A DNA stretch of 64,000 bases from Neoceratodus forsteri. Lineage: Eukaryota; Chordata; Ceratodontiformes; Ceratodontidae. The notes beneath the pieces were generated by a model. That model saw nothing but the letters and a program-made list of their open reading frames with translations, was not told the origin of the DNA and made no database searches. Position numbers and translations under genes: made by a program. Shown here piece by piece: positions 43,901 through 55,533 of the stretch. The DNA is taken from the NCBI GenBank assembly GCA_016271365.2, contig CM057454.1, positions 460,604,501 through 460,668,500 of the forward strand. Direction: 5' to 3'. Every line of letters begins with the position of its first letter. The first letter of the stretch is position 1.

Positions 43901-44260
43901 TTGGGTGGTGGAAGTGCATATCCAAGGAGGGAGTCACGCATGTAGATAGCACAACCACCTCGACACTTACCCACCTGATCATCCTTGAAAATGGTGTAAC
44001 CAGGGAGGGAGACGAAGGAGTCAGAGGTGGAGTTGGATAACCAGGTTTCGACGAGTGTGACAATGTCTGGTTGATGCTGAGTAACCCAGCATTTCAGCCT
44101 TCTTAAGGAGGCTGCAAATATTCATGGAAGCTATGCGAAGTCCTTGAGCCTGGACAGGCTTGTTCATAAGGTTGGGCACGGGGCCAGGGTTTGGATGAAT
44201 GTTACCTGACAGAAGCAACAGGAGGGTGATTAGGTGCACCAAAGTGTGGTAGTGATTGTG
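40957..44260 (-). mobile_element. L2-like LINE with 2A-like motif, near-complete coding region
   Basis: Minus-strand order: leader peptide with LITLLLLLSGNIHPNPGP (about 44225-44170); endonuclease pieces (SMNICSLLKKAEML; GKCRGGCAIYMRDSLL; MAQIIVGDLNINWL; SDHSLVIFSWS) down to 43406; a 352-codon open frame 43369-42311 (WVTPSLLHKLKMRDNVWHIA; TTIITPILKGGDQATTGNYR; EQHGFHAGHSTTTTLLEL; VYIDLSKAFDMVCHPLL); an active-site remnant DDAVLFTLDPN near 42150; C-terminal frames 42028-41582 and 41622-41320 (YKYLGITFDLALSFHSH; ADSTKLGLFKVSLRSHL). Few lesions make it one of the better-preserved LINEs here. Its 3' UTR extends to the CR1 end at 40956. Confidence 0.8.
42311..43369 (-). pseudogene. Longest uninterrupted L2-like coding segment (linker plus N-terminal reverse transcriptase)
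   Basis: This run of 352 codons has no stop. It covers the endonuclease-RT linker and RT motifs up to SYLSART, just before the conserved GVPQGS block, where the frame is lost. The DLSKAFD metal-binding Asp is intact. The catalytic YxDD block lies downstream in another frame (LIRSDDAVLF-like, about 42165-42140, preceded by a stop), so no active protein can be made from this copy. Confidence 0.7.
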
Positions 44261-44554
44261 GCATCAGAGACCAAGATGGATGGCCACCCCTTCCTGGGAG
44301 AGGAGAGCAGTCCATTGAATGCGTGATCCTCTCTCAACCCTGCTGATCCCTGGCAACCCATGCTTATTCCCAACATGAGTTACTGATGTGGCAGAAGGTA
44401 AGATGTTCAATGTATCAGTTCTCTATGCCACTGGGCCAGCTTATTGAGGCTTTTTTAAGAGCTTCTGAAAAATCTCTCATTGATAAGTAGGTGGTGAATT
44501 AGTGCATGTGAAAGGAGGACTTGGCAGCTGGAAAAAAGAAATGGGGCAAAACTA
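44261..44554. other. Probable 5' leader of the L2-like LINE plus unassigned DNA
   Basis: It lies upstream of the minus-strand LINE start. No independent motif was found. Confidence 0.35.
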
Positions 44555-44580
44555 TATATATATATATGTATATGTATACA

Positions 44581-44619
<39 letters not shown>
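44555..44619. repeat. (TA)n microsatellite
   Basis: Almost uninterrupted TA dinucleotides occur with a gtatatgtatacagg interruption near 44568-44583. The Ile/Tyr-rich open frames across it are artefacts of the repeat. Confidence 0.95.
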
Positions 44620-44621
<2 letters not shown>

Positions 44622-44832
44622 CATTATGTGTTTCGGTGGACCTTGGCATTGCAGGGAGGAAAGCCCACCAGTACCAGAAACTTCAGGGAGGTCAAGGCAC
44701 AAGATGTATGTCTGTTCCTCCCAGGCATTCCACAAAAGCCCTTCAGTGTTGCCACACATGGTCCTCTACCCCTAAGAACCATTTTAACACATAGATAAAC
44801 TAGTGTCCTGTGAAGTCAGTGAAAATAAAAAT

Positions 44833-45075
44833 GCGACGGGGAAAACAGCTGCTGACAATACAGCGAGGCACAAAGGGTGACAGGGAAACACAGCAGTTGC
44901 TGAAACAGCAACCTATGGCTTTCACCCCCTCCCTAAGTTCTGCCACCCACCCTGGAGTTGATTATTTAAAGTAAGGGGGTGTGAGACTGTGAGGGGAAGC
45001 GAAGCCCTCCGAAGAAACACACTATCATCTGAATACGTGCCTCACTGTATTGCAGGCAGCTGTTTTCCCTGTCAC
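44833..45075. mobile_element. Small MITE-like element with about 38-bp inverted ends
   Basis: The left end gcgacggggaaaacagctgc (44833-44871) is the reverse complement of the right end gcaggcagctgttttccctgtcac (45037-45075) with few differences. A third copy of the core word (gacagggaaacacagcagtt) sits inside at about 44880. Length is 243 bp with no coding capacity. I cannot assign a superfamily because no target duplication is clear. Confidence 0.65.
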
Positions 45076-45132
45076 AATTTTGTGTATGCTGACTTGACAT
45101 GGAACTGATAAATCTTATTTCAGATTCATAGC

Positions 45133-45146
45133 ATATAGCTTTCTGA
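45133..45146. repeat. 14-bp target-site duplication (partner at 51781-51794)
   Basis: ATATAGCTTTCTGA occurs immediately before the 5' end and immediately after the poly(A) tail of the Tx1-like LINE, with no mismatch. Confidence 0.95.
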
Positions 45147-45303
45147 GGGGTCATGTGATGGCGTCTAGCTAGACGGCAGCATTGGTTCGGAGCTCTCCCC
45201 TATAATCGCCGTTTTCGTGTTTTTTTTCTGATTCATCGGGCACTAACCAGACCAATTTCTTAAGAAGGCGACTACCTACTGTGCTCTTTGGCAGTACCTC
45301 TGA

Positions 45304-46224
45304 TTGGTCTTGGGAAAGAGCTGTTCATTTTGGAGGGATGGAGGCCGATATGAAACAGGCCCCGTCAAGCACACCCCTCCTACCTCTCCTAACAAGGCCG
45401 CTAAAAAACAACGTAATCAGGGTCCGGGTAAAGCTGAACGGACCGAGGATAAATCGAAAGCGGCCCTTCCCTTGACCGAGGACAAGTTTTTGCAGGAACT
45501 TACTCCCATTAAAGATATCCTCAAAGACCTGGCTGCTGAGTTAAGATCGCTACGAGTGGACCTATCGACTGTCTCCACTAGAGTGGCGGACGTGTAGGCC
45601 AGGGTGTTTTCGATTGAACAAAAGCAGGATAAGACCGAAGATGCTATTGTGGAGCTAAGGCAACAAATTAAAAAGCTGCAAATTAAAGCGGAGGACTTAG
45701 AGGGACGTAACCATAGAAATAACCTGCTAATATTCGGTTTACCTGAGATGGAGGAAGGGCAGGATCTCTTGGCTTTTTTACAGAAGTTTTTAGTGAAGGT
45801 CTTTGGCCCATCTCCTATAAGTCCCTCATACCATTTGGATCGCACACATCATTCGCTACGGCCCAGGCCCCCATCTGGCTCTTCTCCACGGCCCATTATA
45901 CTCAAGTTCTTAAGTTATGTTGAGCGCCAGCATGTCTTTACTAAATCCCGAGAGCTTAAAGAGATTTTATGCGGCTCATCCAGGCTTCGCATTGCACAGG
46001 ACCTCCCGAAAGAAAAAAGGGAAAAAAGGGCTGCTTACCACCCGGTCGTTTCCAAATTGATCGCTGCCTCCATCTCTTTTAAGATGGCCTACCCTGCAAC
46101 TCTGAGGGTTACGATCGGAGGCTCTGTATCCAGCTTTACTTCGCCAGAAGCGGCCCTAAATGAACTCGCTTCAAGGCTACAGAGCTCTTCAAGAAGGCTG
46201 GATGATGGACCTATTAATATCTAG
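45304..46224 (+). pseudogene. Tx1-like ORF1 protein (RNA-binding, L1 ORF1-type) with one stop
   Basis: The frame from ATG 45304 to the stop at 46222 is open except for a single TAG at 45595-45597, so the parent protein was about 306 residues. A basic, Pro/Lys-rich N-terminus (KHTPPTSPNKAAKKQRNQGP) precedes a predicted coiled coil (LKDLAAELRSLRVDLSTVST; EDAIVELRQQIKKLQIKAED). Next come the RRM-like motif GRNHRNNLLIFGLPE (about residues 140-155) and a basic C-terminal domain (IAQDLPKEKREKRAAYHPVV). This order matches L1/Tx1 ORF1p, which trimerises and coats the element RNA. An ancestral CAG or GAG codon at the stop is likely. Confidence 0.85.
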
Positions 46225-47565
46225 CCTCCAACTTGAATAATTCACCGATGGCCTGATCAGTTGTCTCCAGTTTTCTGAAGCCCGATTGTGTGGAATAACT
46301 TGGCGGGGGGGGGTCTGGCCTTGCTGGTTGGTTGGGAGGGATTGTTTTCCTTTTTTTATCAGCTTCTATTGCCTACCTTTCCCTTCCCAGATTATTCACC
46401 TTATTATTCTACCCTTCTCCCTCCCTCGCCTTCTCCTCTTTCTTACCTGGTGTTTCTGTGCGATTGCAGGTCTGGATGGGAAGCTGCCTGTTGGGGTGGA
46501 GAGATTTCCCCGTGGTGGGCCTGTTCACTTGAGAAGTAGTGGTAACCTTCCTATGGGTAGATGTTTCCCATGGGACTTCCTGGGGGGCGGTTTTGGTCCG
46601 GTCGTTTTTTGTTCCCCTGGGAGCGTCACTGATCACGGAATGGCGTGATTTGCGCCCTTCTCCCAAATCATCCTGATTCACTGGGTTGCCCTGCTGCGGG
46701 GTAAGTTGCCCTTTGACTACTGCCTTTGGATGTATGGGGAGGCATATTCTTTTCTAGGCAGATGGGGACGCCTGTGTTATCTCTGGGGATGCTTTTGTTT
46801 TCCTCTTACATTAATTTGTTCCTGCTGTGCCTTCTTATATTAAATTATTTTGGTCTTTCTTTTCCAAGTCGCATGAATGCTGCAAGTGGCGATGGGAGGG
46901 CTTGAGCCTTTGGGCGCTTGCTCGCTGGATGCGTTATTGCGAGCCTAAAGATGGGGGTTGGCTAACCTCTCCCTGGAGAAGGGGCTGATTTATTTTGTTA
47001 TTTTGAAGCTATGGGCATATGTATGCTTTTTGTATGGCTGCCTGTATCTTGCACCTGGGATTCAGGGGTTCGCAATGGGGTTTGGATGGCCAGAGTTTGT
47101 ATGTGATTGCTTGCTAATAGGTCTACCTCTGTCCTGGCCTTCCTTTGTAAATAGTTATTTGGGGATTTTGGGGTCTCTTTTGTTTTGAGGATGGGGGTTG
47201 GGTTGCATGACTTTTTTTCGAGGATGGTTTTAGGTTAGAATTTGGGTGGGTAGTAGGGTTTCTTCTACGGATGGGTCTTTATAAGATATTTGGGGACAGG
47301 TCTTGGTTGGGTGGGTAGGGATCATTGGGTTGTTGGCTGCTTCCCCTGTATGGTACAGGCTTCATGTTTAAACAATGTTCACTGTTATGGGGCTTATGTT
47401 TCATAGATAGAGTTGGGTTGGGTTGTTCTGGGGTGGGTTTATTCTGGTCATAATAATGCTAAACCTAATAAATATAGTTGGGTTGGGTGCACCCTTTCCT
47501 TTTCATAATTTTATGGCTATCTGGATATTCAGTTTTCGTTTACTGTATCTTAAAATGCTATGATG
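46225..47565 (+). other. Inter-ORF region of the Tx1-like LINE
   Basis: This stretch of about 1.3 kb between ORF1 and ORF2 is GT- and T-rich. Its short frames show no motif. Such a long spacer is more than a simple ORF1-stop/ORF2-start arrangement needs. It may hold signals for ORF2 translation, or be the remnant of sequence shared by the family. Confidence 0.55.
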
Positions 47566-50500
47566 TCTCTCAAAATTGCTTCCTGGAAGCGTCGTGGACT
47601 TGGGATCGGGTCAAGCGTCTACAGATGTTTCGACATCGTCGCATGTTGCAATCGACATTCTTTTCCTTCAGGAGACACACCTCGGTCAGAATGATGCCAA
47701 ACTTTTATCTCGGTCGGGTTTTTCTCATCCCTATCTTGCTGGTAACTCCTGTTATAGTAGGGGGGTGGCAGTCCTCATTAAAAAACATGTTTTATTTGCT
47801 ATGGAGAAGACTGTGGTGGACACGGAGGGGAGATTTATGCTGGTTCAGGGAACCCTCAACGGCGAGAATGTTGTACTTGGATCTATATATGGCCCGGTTG
47901 GGGGAGATTCCGGATTTTTCATGTCTCTTACTGAGAAATTGGTCAAGTTCCTCCCTGCCCAGTTTATATTAGGTGACTGGAACATTCCTTGTTCACTAAT
48001 CTTAGATAGAGACCCTCAGGATAAACACCCACCTTCTCCAGCCCACAGAGCCTTCTCAGATCTGAGATCATTACTAGGTCTATGTGATCCCTGGAGGCTT
48101 GCTAACCCTTCTCTCAGGGCTTTCTCCTTCTCTTCTCAGTCGCACGGTACTAAATCTCGTCTGGACATGGTCTTGATTACTGTCTCTCTTCTTTCAAGTC
48201 TTGGTTTAACTGGTATTGACCCAATCATCCTTTCCGATCACGCGGTTGTCTGGATCAAGCTTTCCCTAACTCCGGAATATTCTCGGGACTCGGTCTGGCG
48301 GCTGAATACTCAGTTGTTAAAAGACCCGAAGATTGTCTCTAGCATAAGCTCCCTGATATCAATATTCTTGGTAGAAAATCTCAACTCAATTCCCAGGTTT
48401 GATCTGATCTGGTCAGCTCTAAAGTGCTTTCTTAGGGGCGAGTTTATTAAAACAGCCTCTTTCAAGAAGAAAAAGGGACTTGCTGACTCCTTATTTCTGA
48501 TGGGTAGAATTCGGGAATTGGAGACCAAATACTTCTCAACTTCCTCCTTAACTGATCTTAAACAGCTCTTAACAGTCAAAGATAAATACCTGGATCTTTT
48601 AAGGGAGAAAACGGAATATTCTCTTCTTAAACTCAAGCGAAATATCTCGACCAGGGGAAAAGTCCGGTAGCTTTTGGCTCTCGCCTACGGGCACTTGAAA
48701 GCTCTAGGATTATCCCTCTCTGATCTCCCATCTGGGAGGTTGTCCTCGCCCAGGAAAATTGCCCACATTTTTTTAAGGAATACTACCTAGATTTATACAG
48801 TAAACCGAAATTATCATACTTCACCTCTGACCTAGACAACTATCTGAGAGAGATTGACATCCCATGCTTATCCGAAACTCAGCAAGCTACTTTGTTAGCC
48901 CCTATCTCAGAGAATGAAATTGAGACAGCCATTGTTTCTCTTGCCCCTGATCGCACACCGGGTCCTGATGGTTTCCCGGCCAACTTTTATAAGGTCTTTG
49001 TTAAGGATCTGATACCCACTCTCCTTAAATTGTATGAATATCTGGCTGTATCCTCGGACACAGACCCTTCGCTGTTTGAGGCAATTATTGTCTTAATTCC
49101 CAAGCCTGACAAGGTCCTTACTGATCCAGCTAACTACAGACCCATCTCACTTTAAAACTACGATATGAAAATTCTTGCTAAGATATTAGCTGAATGTATT
49201 AAGATGGTATGGTCTGAGTTGCTGAGTCCTGAACAGGTTGGCTTTGTACCTGGCAGATCTGTGGCTGACCAACTGAGGACCCTTTCGCATATCTCCCAAC
49301 ATGCCCAATCCTTTTCGTATCCGGCTGCTTTGGTTTCTCTTGACGCCGAAAAGGCATTCGATCGTGTGGATTGGTCTTTCCTCTGGGCTGTGTTGGAGAA
49401 TGGGTTTTCCGTCTGTTTTGTTAATAGGATCCGGGTGTTTTCAATTGCCCTCTGCTAAAATCTACTGCAATGGGGTATTCTCCTCTCTCTTTCGTCTACG
49501 CGGTACTAGACAGGGCTGTCCCTCTCCCCTGCTATTCAATTTGTACCTGGAACCTTTACTTAGAAGGATTAAGGCTTCTGCCCAGGTCAGAGGAATTAGA
49601 TTACACCAAAGAGAGCTGGTCCTCTCAGCGTATGCCGATGACATTCTCCTGTCTCTGGCGGATCCGGCTGATTCTTTGAAGGAGATGCTAGGTCTCATTG
49701 AAAGGTTTGGGGTCTTCTCTAGTTACAGGCTGAATATTTCTAAATCTGAAATCTTTCCTCTTAACGTCCACACTAATAAGGCTGAGTTCTCCTCCTTTGG
49801 TATGAGGTGGGCCCCTAGATTTATTAAATACTTAGGGAATTTTTTCTGTACTGACCCCTCTCTTTTGAAGGAACTAAACTTGGACCGACTCAGGGACTCG
49901 GTCTCGCAGGATCTGCAGCGTTGGTCAGCCCTTCCCATTTCACTCTGGGGTCGGGTAAATATTCTTAAAATGAATGTCCTTCCCAGAGTGTTCTACCCAT
50001 TGAATCTGGTTAACCTCTGGCTTCCCATCTCTTATATTCAACAGTTTCATGCGCTTTTCTCCAATTTTGTCTGGTCCCGGAAGGCGGTTAGGCGTTCCTA
50101 CACTAAATTATCACTCCCTAAAGAAAGAGGGGGTCTTAGATTGCCCAATCTTCTATTGAATTACTGGGCAGCCCACCTCTCTAAATTGGGAAGATGGTTT
50201 TCTGCTGAGCCAGACGTATCCTGCCCAATCTGGCTCCAGCTTGAACGCCTTTCTCTCTCCGCGATTAAATATGACAAATATGCTCTCCTCTACTTATCCC
50301 CGAAACTACTTTCTAAATGGATGCCAGATAGTGTTATAATGACTGCCATCAAGTCCTTTTTGCAATGTCTAAAGTACTTCCATATCTCTCCGTCTTGGAT
50401 TTGGGGCAACCGGTTGTCTCTAATCCCAATGTTAAAATGGGTAACTCATGGATCAGCCCAGACTGGCTTCCACAAATTAAGGAGGCTAGATTGGAGAATT

Positions 50501-51087
50501 TCTTTAATAATAACTCACTTCTTTCTTCTGGTGATATTCTCGAGAAATTTCATATACCTAACAGAGCTATTTTCAAGGTTTATCAGTTGAGACACTTAAT
50601 CAACCAGAGATTTGGTTCCGCTCCTAGGGACTCGGTGGTTTTCCCTTTTCTCTCTGAAATTATTAAACTTGCTTCCCAACCTCACTCTATCTCCTTGATA
50701 TACTCCTTTCTCCTGAACTATAATTCACTGGAGAGTGCTGTTGGTTCAGATGTCTGGACCTGCCTTCTGCCTGGCAGTTTCCTTGATTGGTCGGGGGTCT
50801 TGGAAGACCTTCACAGATATCATACCCAGGACAGGTTCCAACTAACGCAGTACTATATTGTAAATAATTTATACTATACCCCAGCTAAGCTTTTTCAGTT
50901 CAAGAGGGTCTCTCACCCTAGCTGCTTTAGGTGCTTACAAGCCGATGGCAATCTTGTCCATATATTTTGGGATTGCCCTAAAATTGCCCCCCTATGGTCT
51001 CAGATTAAGGACTATCTTGACCCTCTTCTAGGTCTGTCTGGCTTTTCAGTCCTGAGGTGTGTGTCCTGGGGAATTTTCTCGGGTTGA
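47566..51087 (+). pseudogene. Tx1-like ORF2 (endonuclease and reverse transcriptase), several lesions
   Basis: The start is near MMSLKIASWKRRGLG. Two frameshifts lie at about 47610-47650, since RVKRLQMFRH and DILFLQETHLGQNDA are in different frames. The endonuclease continues with YSRGVAVLIKKHV, GDWNIP, SRLDMVLIT and SDHAVVWIKLS. A TAG at 48668-48670 and a frameshift by about 48740 follow. The reverse transcriptase has APDRTPGPDGFPANFYK, PANYRPISL, TAA at 49153-49155, QVGFVPGRSVADQL, SLDAEKAFDRVDW, a frameshift near 49440, GTRQGCPSPLLFNLYLEPL and the catalytic SAYADDILLSL (intact). A further frameshift lies near 50400-50590. The C-terminal end has CFRCLQADGNLVHIFWDCP. Confidence 0.88.
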
Positions 51088-51930
51088 CAGTGTGAGCGTA
51101 GGTATTATATTGCTTTGGTGTCTATGGCTGTTAAAAGCTGGTTTTGAGACACTGGACTGACCAGCTGGCTCTGTCCTTTGCTGACTGGCTAACTGAAATA
51201 CTATCGTATTTCCAATCTGAAAGATTAGCTGCCAGTTTAAGGGGCATCTAGACCTGTTCCAGAGGAGATGGGGTAAACTCAGGCCCTCTGTCTGGCTTAA
51301 ATTAGTTTTTACTATGACCTGATCCCTTATGTCCACATGTTCTTTTTCTTTCTTCTGTTAGCTTAATCACAGTAAGTTTTGTTTCCTAAAAGTGTTTGAC
51401 TTTTCACAGTTGTTAACACATACATTTTCTGAGATTCTTAATTTGTGTTATCCAAGAATTGTAGAGCCTTATGTTGGGTGCACCCTGGAGGGAGGGATTG
51501 GGGGGGGCTGTACGGGTTTTCATTAAATGTACATTGTTCTTTTCTGTTGTGGATCTTGGCTGGATTGGGGGGTCTGTGGGTGTGTGTGTGTGTTGGACTA
51601 TGCTTTTTTTAATATGCTTCTTTGGGGTGGTGGGGTAGTTTTGGGGAGATGTTTCTTTGTTATTTGGTTGTTCTGTCTGTTTCATTGTAATATTGTTTTT
51701 CCCGATATATCCGGGGTTATTGTGCTTCCTTTGTATTTTCAAAATCAATAAACTTCAAATTTCAAAAAAAAAAAAAAAATATATAGCTTTCTGACCTAGA
51801 CATCAAATGCACAAACACCACAGTTCAAAAGTCGGGGAGAAACACTGAATCCATTGAAACTGGTTCTTGTGATCCATTTGGAAAGCTTCATAAAAACCTT
51901 TTATAACATTATATGACAGACTTTTTCATA

Positions 51931-52325
51931 TCAGTGTCAGTGGCTCAGTAGGTCACAAACTAGGCATTGGGGCTGGAAAATCAGAGGACAGTGGGTTCTA
52001 GTCCCTCACCAGGCACTTGTGGTAATACCCATAGCTGATACTGTAGTGCAGTATGAGAGAGGTGCTGCATGGCTGGGGTGCCACCGTTCAATTGTGATGC
52101 TAAACTGAGGTCCCTTCTGCCTGTCTCTGATCACTGTCCAAGTGGAAGTTAAAGATCCCATAGCACTTATTAATGAAAAGTAGGGCAGTTTTTCCTGTGT
52201 CGTGGCCAGTGATACCCATCAATAAAACAGGTTTTTCCCTCCCCTCCCCTCAGAAGCACCTAGAAACAAGCTTTTACAGCTTAGTGGCCTTTCTTGGTCA
52301 AAAATTACAAGTAAATAAAAAGAAA
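51931..52325 (+). mobile_element. tRNA-derived SINE, near full length
   Basis: The head is tcagtgtcagtggctcagta (A box) with B-box-like gtgggttctagtccc. The body has actgtagtgcagtatgagag and ctgaggtcccttctgcctg, and the 3' part cttagtggcctttcttggtc. It matches the copies at 54810-55243 and 25612-25820. A short A-rich (taaat) tail leads into the next element. Confidence 0.8.
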
Positions 52326-52348
52326 TACATTTTAGAGACCTGAGTAAA

Positions 52349-52968
52349 ACATAGACCTATAAACACAGAACATGGAAATTGATGGCAGATAAGGACCACT
52401 TGGCTCACCTAGTTTGTCCATTTTCCCTACCTGCTGCAATACCGCAGATCCTACTTGATCTCTGTCTTTTACCCTCTCTTTCCCATTGCTAGGGTTTCCT
52501 TGTGTCTATCCCATGCATTCTTGAATTCCCCTACCATTTTTGCCCCCATCACCTCCGTCGAGAGGCTGTTCCATGCATCCCCCACCCATTTTCTGAAAAA
52601 ATACTTCCTCACGTTACCTGAGTCTGCCCCCCTCCAGCCACATATCATGACCCCTTGTTCTTGAGCATCTTTTTTTCTGAAAGATGCTACCCTCTTGTAC
52701 CTTATTTATGCCCTTGAGATATTTGACGGTCTCCATCATATTCCCCTCTCTCTCTCCTCTCTTCCTGGGTATACATGTTGAGATCCTCTAGTCTCTCCTT
52801 ATATGACTTTCAGTGCAGACCCTGCACCATTTTTGATGCCCTTCTCTAAACTGCCTCTAATCTGTCTGTGTTCTTCTGGAGATGAGGCTTCCAGAACTGG
52901 ACACAGTAGTCCAGATGGGGTCTCACCAATGATTTATACAGTGGTATCACCACTTCCTTTTTACAACT
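52349..52968 (-). mobile_element. CR1 LINE 3' fragment
   Basis: It begins at the CR1 3' end (acatagacctataaacacag; ggcagataaggaccacttgg). It extends on the minus strand through the C-terminal region (PEWFRKYFLTLP-type reverse text; ttccatgcatcccccaccc) to about 52968, where CR1 similarity stops inside 'ggtgatacc...cattggtgagaccccat' (reverse complement). It is 5' truncated. It abuts the start of the tandem duplication at 52985. Confidence 0.85.
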
Positions 52969-52984
52969 GCGGGCGGAGCCAACA

Positions 52985-54655
52985 GGAGTAGTGCATTCAG
53001 AAAAGGGATGATGTCATCTTTGCTACCAAACAACATGATAGCATGTTAAAAATAGATTCCTCTGCTAAAGCCTCATTACTACGCTGCCTGAGTGTGTATA
53101 GGAAGCTTTAGAGTACTATTTTTCCTTTGGCTTGAGGAGTTAATTGAGCCCACAGAAAGTTAACTCATTATCTTCTGGGATTCATTCTGTGTCAGATTAC
53201 CAATGGATAGTACAGATATCATAGAAAGCTATTGGAAGTAGAATGGGTTAAATACTTCCTGGAACTTTCTGCATAACAAGTTCCCCTAGGCACCTCACAA
53301 CACCTCATTAAGCCATTTGACACCACCATCCTAAGAGCAGTCAGTGTGCTACCTTGCAGGACATTGCATAGCAAGAGTCCCAGCCTTGTCTTTTTCCAAA
53401 TAATATACCAACTTCATTCTCAGGCATGCAGTTCTGGGCTATTGTTTATATTCTACTGAATCTTTTTAACTTTCAGTTTGTGACTATAGCTGTTTACAAC
53501 TGAATGATAGTAACCACATTTGCTTCACTTGCAAATAGGTAGGCCCCTGGCAAGGTTCTCAACATCCTGAAGGGGGAAATCTGGAAATGGCTACCCCTTC
53601 TCCTCATATTCAGTTCTTGCCTCTCTCCCCTCTCTTCTACACCTGCCCTTCTGGGTCACCAGTGTGCACAACCTAACCCCATCCTTTTTACTCCAACAGC
53701 ACTTGAGTGCTACCTCGAACCTGCTCCTGGTACACTCATGCACTATAATTGGTTCTATCGCATTATTACTGTTTTGTACATTTATATGTTCTTTTGTATG
53801 ATTTTGGACATGTATTGTAATTTACCCAAAGTTCCACTACTGTTTATTGTACAATACCTTGTGTTCCAACTGTTGCACAATCTTACAATGTTGTATTGTT
53901 TGTACTACCCACATACTATTTTAACTGATCATCCTTCACAGCCCTATTTAACCCCTCCCACCAGGTCACACCATGAGATGAGCAACTCATTGTTCAGTGT
54001 GCCCTCCTGGTAAAACATTTCAATAAATGAATAAAAAGGTAGACATTTGTGTGTCTAATTCCTGTCTGACTTGCTTTAGGTTACACATAGAATCTGAAAA
54101 GTTCATAACATGCTATATTGTGATTCAATAAACTGATAAATGGGGATTTTGGTAGTTTTAACAAATTCATTTTTCCTGACCATGGATATACTAAAACAAA
54201 AATTTCTCAACAATTTTTTTTTAAGTAAGGAGTTTAGCAGTAATTTAGTTGTTATGGTATAAAGAGCTACTCTCTGGAAAATTATCTAGGTTGGGGGAGC
54301 TGCCACAAGCAGAATGGGACTTTATGAATGGGGGAGCTCATAGCAGCAGAAGAGGCATGTTAGCATTAAAAGCTTAGTGGTGTGGATGTAGAGGCACCAG
54401 TATTTAAGCATGACTTTGGCAGAGGATTAATTGTGACTGGGGGGTGAGGGAGTGAGTCGTGGTATTTTTAGTATAATTGTTTTCTGAAACTTCAACCTTC
54501 AATGGGTTAGACTCTGCAGCCATCTGTACAGTATATCACTAAGCCACATACAGTGTGGTATGGGTAAAACCCAGATCACCAGACCCGGACCAGTGCTGTA
54601 AAATCTGGACTGAGCACAGCTTGGGCAAATATTGCTGATCTGGTGGAGCAGCAAT
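52985..54655. repeat. Tandem duplication, unit 1
   Basis: The block gcattcagaaaagggatgat onward (52997-53520) and the block taaggagtttagcagtaatt through gtggagcagcaataa (54225-54655) recur in the same order in unit 2 (54656-56735). Between them unit 1 has an L2-like 3' insertion (about 53537-54040) and the ancestral sequence (ttgtgattcaataaactg at about 54118). No gene is seen in the duplicated DNA. Confidence 0.85.
53537..54040 (+). mobile_element. L2-like LINE 3' fragment in duplication unit 1
   Basis: The right end reads agatgagcaactcattgttc, gtgccctcctggtaaaac and ataaatgaataaaa. This resembles the 3' ends at 25045 and 37046 (aatgagc...gctcaat...ataaata). An aggtag word at both edges (about 53536 and 54036) could be a short target duplication. 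Unit 2 lacks this insertion. Confidence 0.55.
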
Positions 54656-54809
54656 AAAGTATAGCATTCAGAAAAGGGCTGATGTCATCTTTGCTACCAG
54701 ACAACATTATAGTGTGTTAAAAATAGATTCTTCTGCTGAAGCCTCATTACTACACTGCCTGTGTGTATAGGAAGCTTTAGAGCACTATTTTTCCCTGGCT
54801 TGAGGAGTT

Positions 54810-55243
54810 GTCAGTATCAGTGGCTCAGTAGATAGCACACTTGCCTCTGAGGCTGGGAGATCGGAGGGCTGTGGGTTCAGTTCTCACATCTGGCACTTGG
54901 CTTAATATCGCAATACTGACACTGTAGTGCAACATGAGGGGGGTGCTGCACTTCTTAGGTGCCTTCTTTCAGATGAGATGTTAAACCGAGGTCCCATCTG
55001 CCTGGATTGGTGGTAGTTCAGGTGGATGCTAAAGACCCCATGGCACTTATCAAAAAAGAGTAGGGTAATTTCCCCGGTGTCCTGGCCAAATTTCCCCCAT
55101 TCACTAAAAAAAATACCAACAGCTTAACCTGGTTCAATTTCAGTTGCTTACCATCTGTATCCCCCCTTCCCCCAGTAACTCATGAAAAAGGGACTTCTAG
55201 GCCCAGTGGGGCTTACTGGGTCAACAAAATTCAACCAATCAAT
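54810..55243 (+). mobile_element. tRNA-derived SINE in duplication unit 2
   Basis: The full structure is gtcagtatcagtggctcagt (A box), gtgggttcagttctcac (B box), a body shared with the copy at 51931, and a 3' part ending gcttactgggtcaacaaaat then (tcaa)-like tail ccaatcaat. In unit 1 the empty site reads gaggagttaattgagccc, so both edges are precise. Confidence 0.88.
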
Positions 55244-55533
55244 AATTGAGCCCACAGAAAGTTAACTCATTATCTTCTGGCAGTCAGAACTTTCTACATA
55301 ACAAGTTCCCCTAGGCCCCTCAAAACACCTCATTAAGCCATTTGACACCACCATCCTAAAAGCAGTCAGTGTGCTACTTTGCAGGACATTGCATAGCAAA
55401 AGTCCCAGCCTTGCCTTTTCCCAAATAATACACCAACTTCATTCTCAGGCAGGCAGTTCTGGGCTACTATTTATAGTCTACTGAATCTTCTTAACTTGCA
55501 ATTTGTGACTATAGGTGTTTGTAACTGAATGAT

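Larger units (their letters stand above)
45147..51779 (+). mobile_element. Nearly full-length Tx1/L1-like LINE
   Basis: The element runs from ggggtcatgtgatggcg to a 16-base poly(A) at 51764-51779, with AATAAA at 51747-51752, and lies between perfect 14-bp duplications. It has a 157-bp leader, ORF1 (45304-46224), a long inter-ORF region (46225-47565) and ORF2 (about 47566-51087) with APE endonuclease, reverse transcriptase and a C-terminal zinc-knuckle-like block. Only a handful of lesions disrupt the two frames. It is among the most intact elements in the window and probably a recent insertion. Confidence 0.92.

Noticed and set aside
44455..44798. Ile/Tyr-rich frames on both strands
   Set aside because: They are translations of the (TA)n microsatellite.
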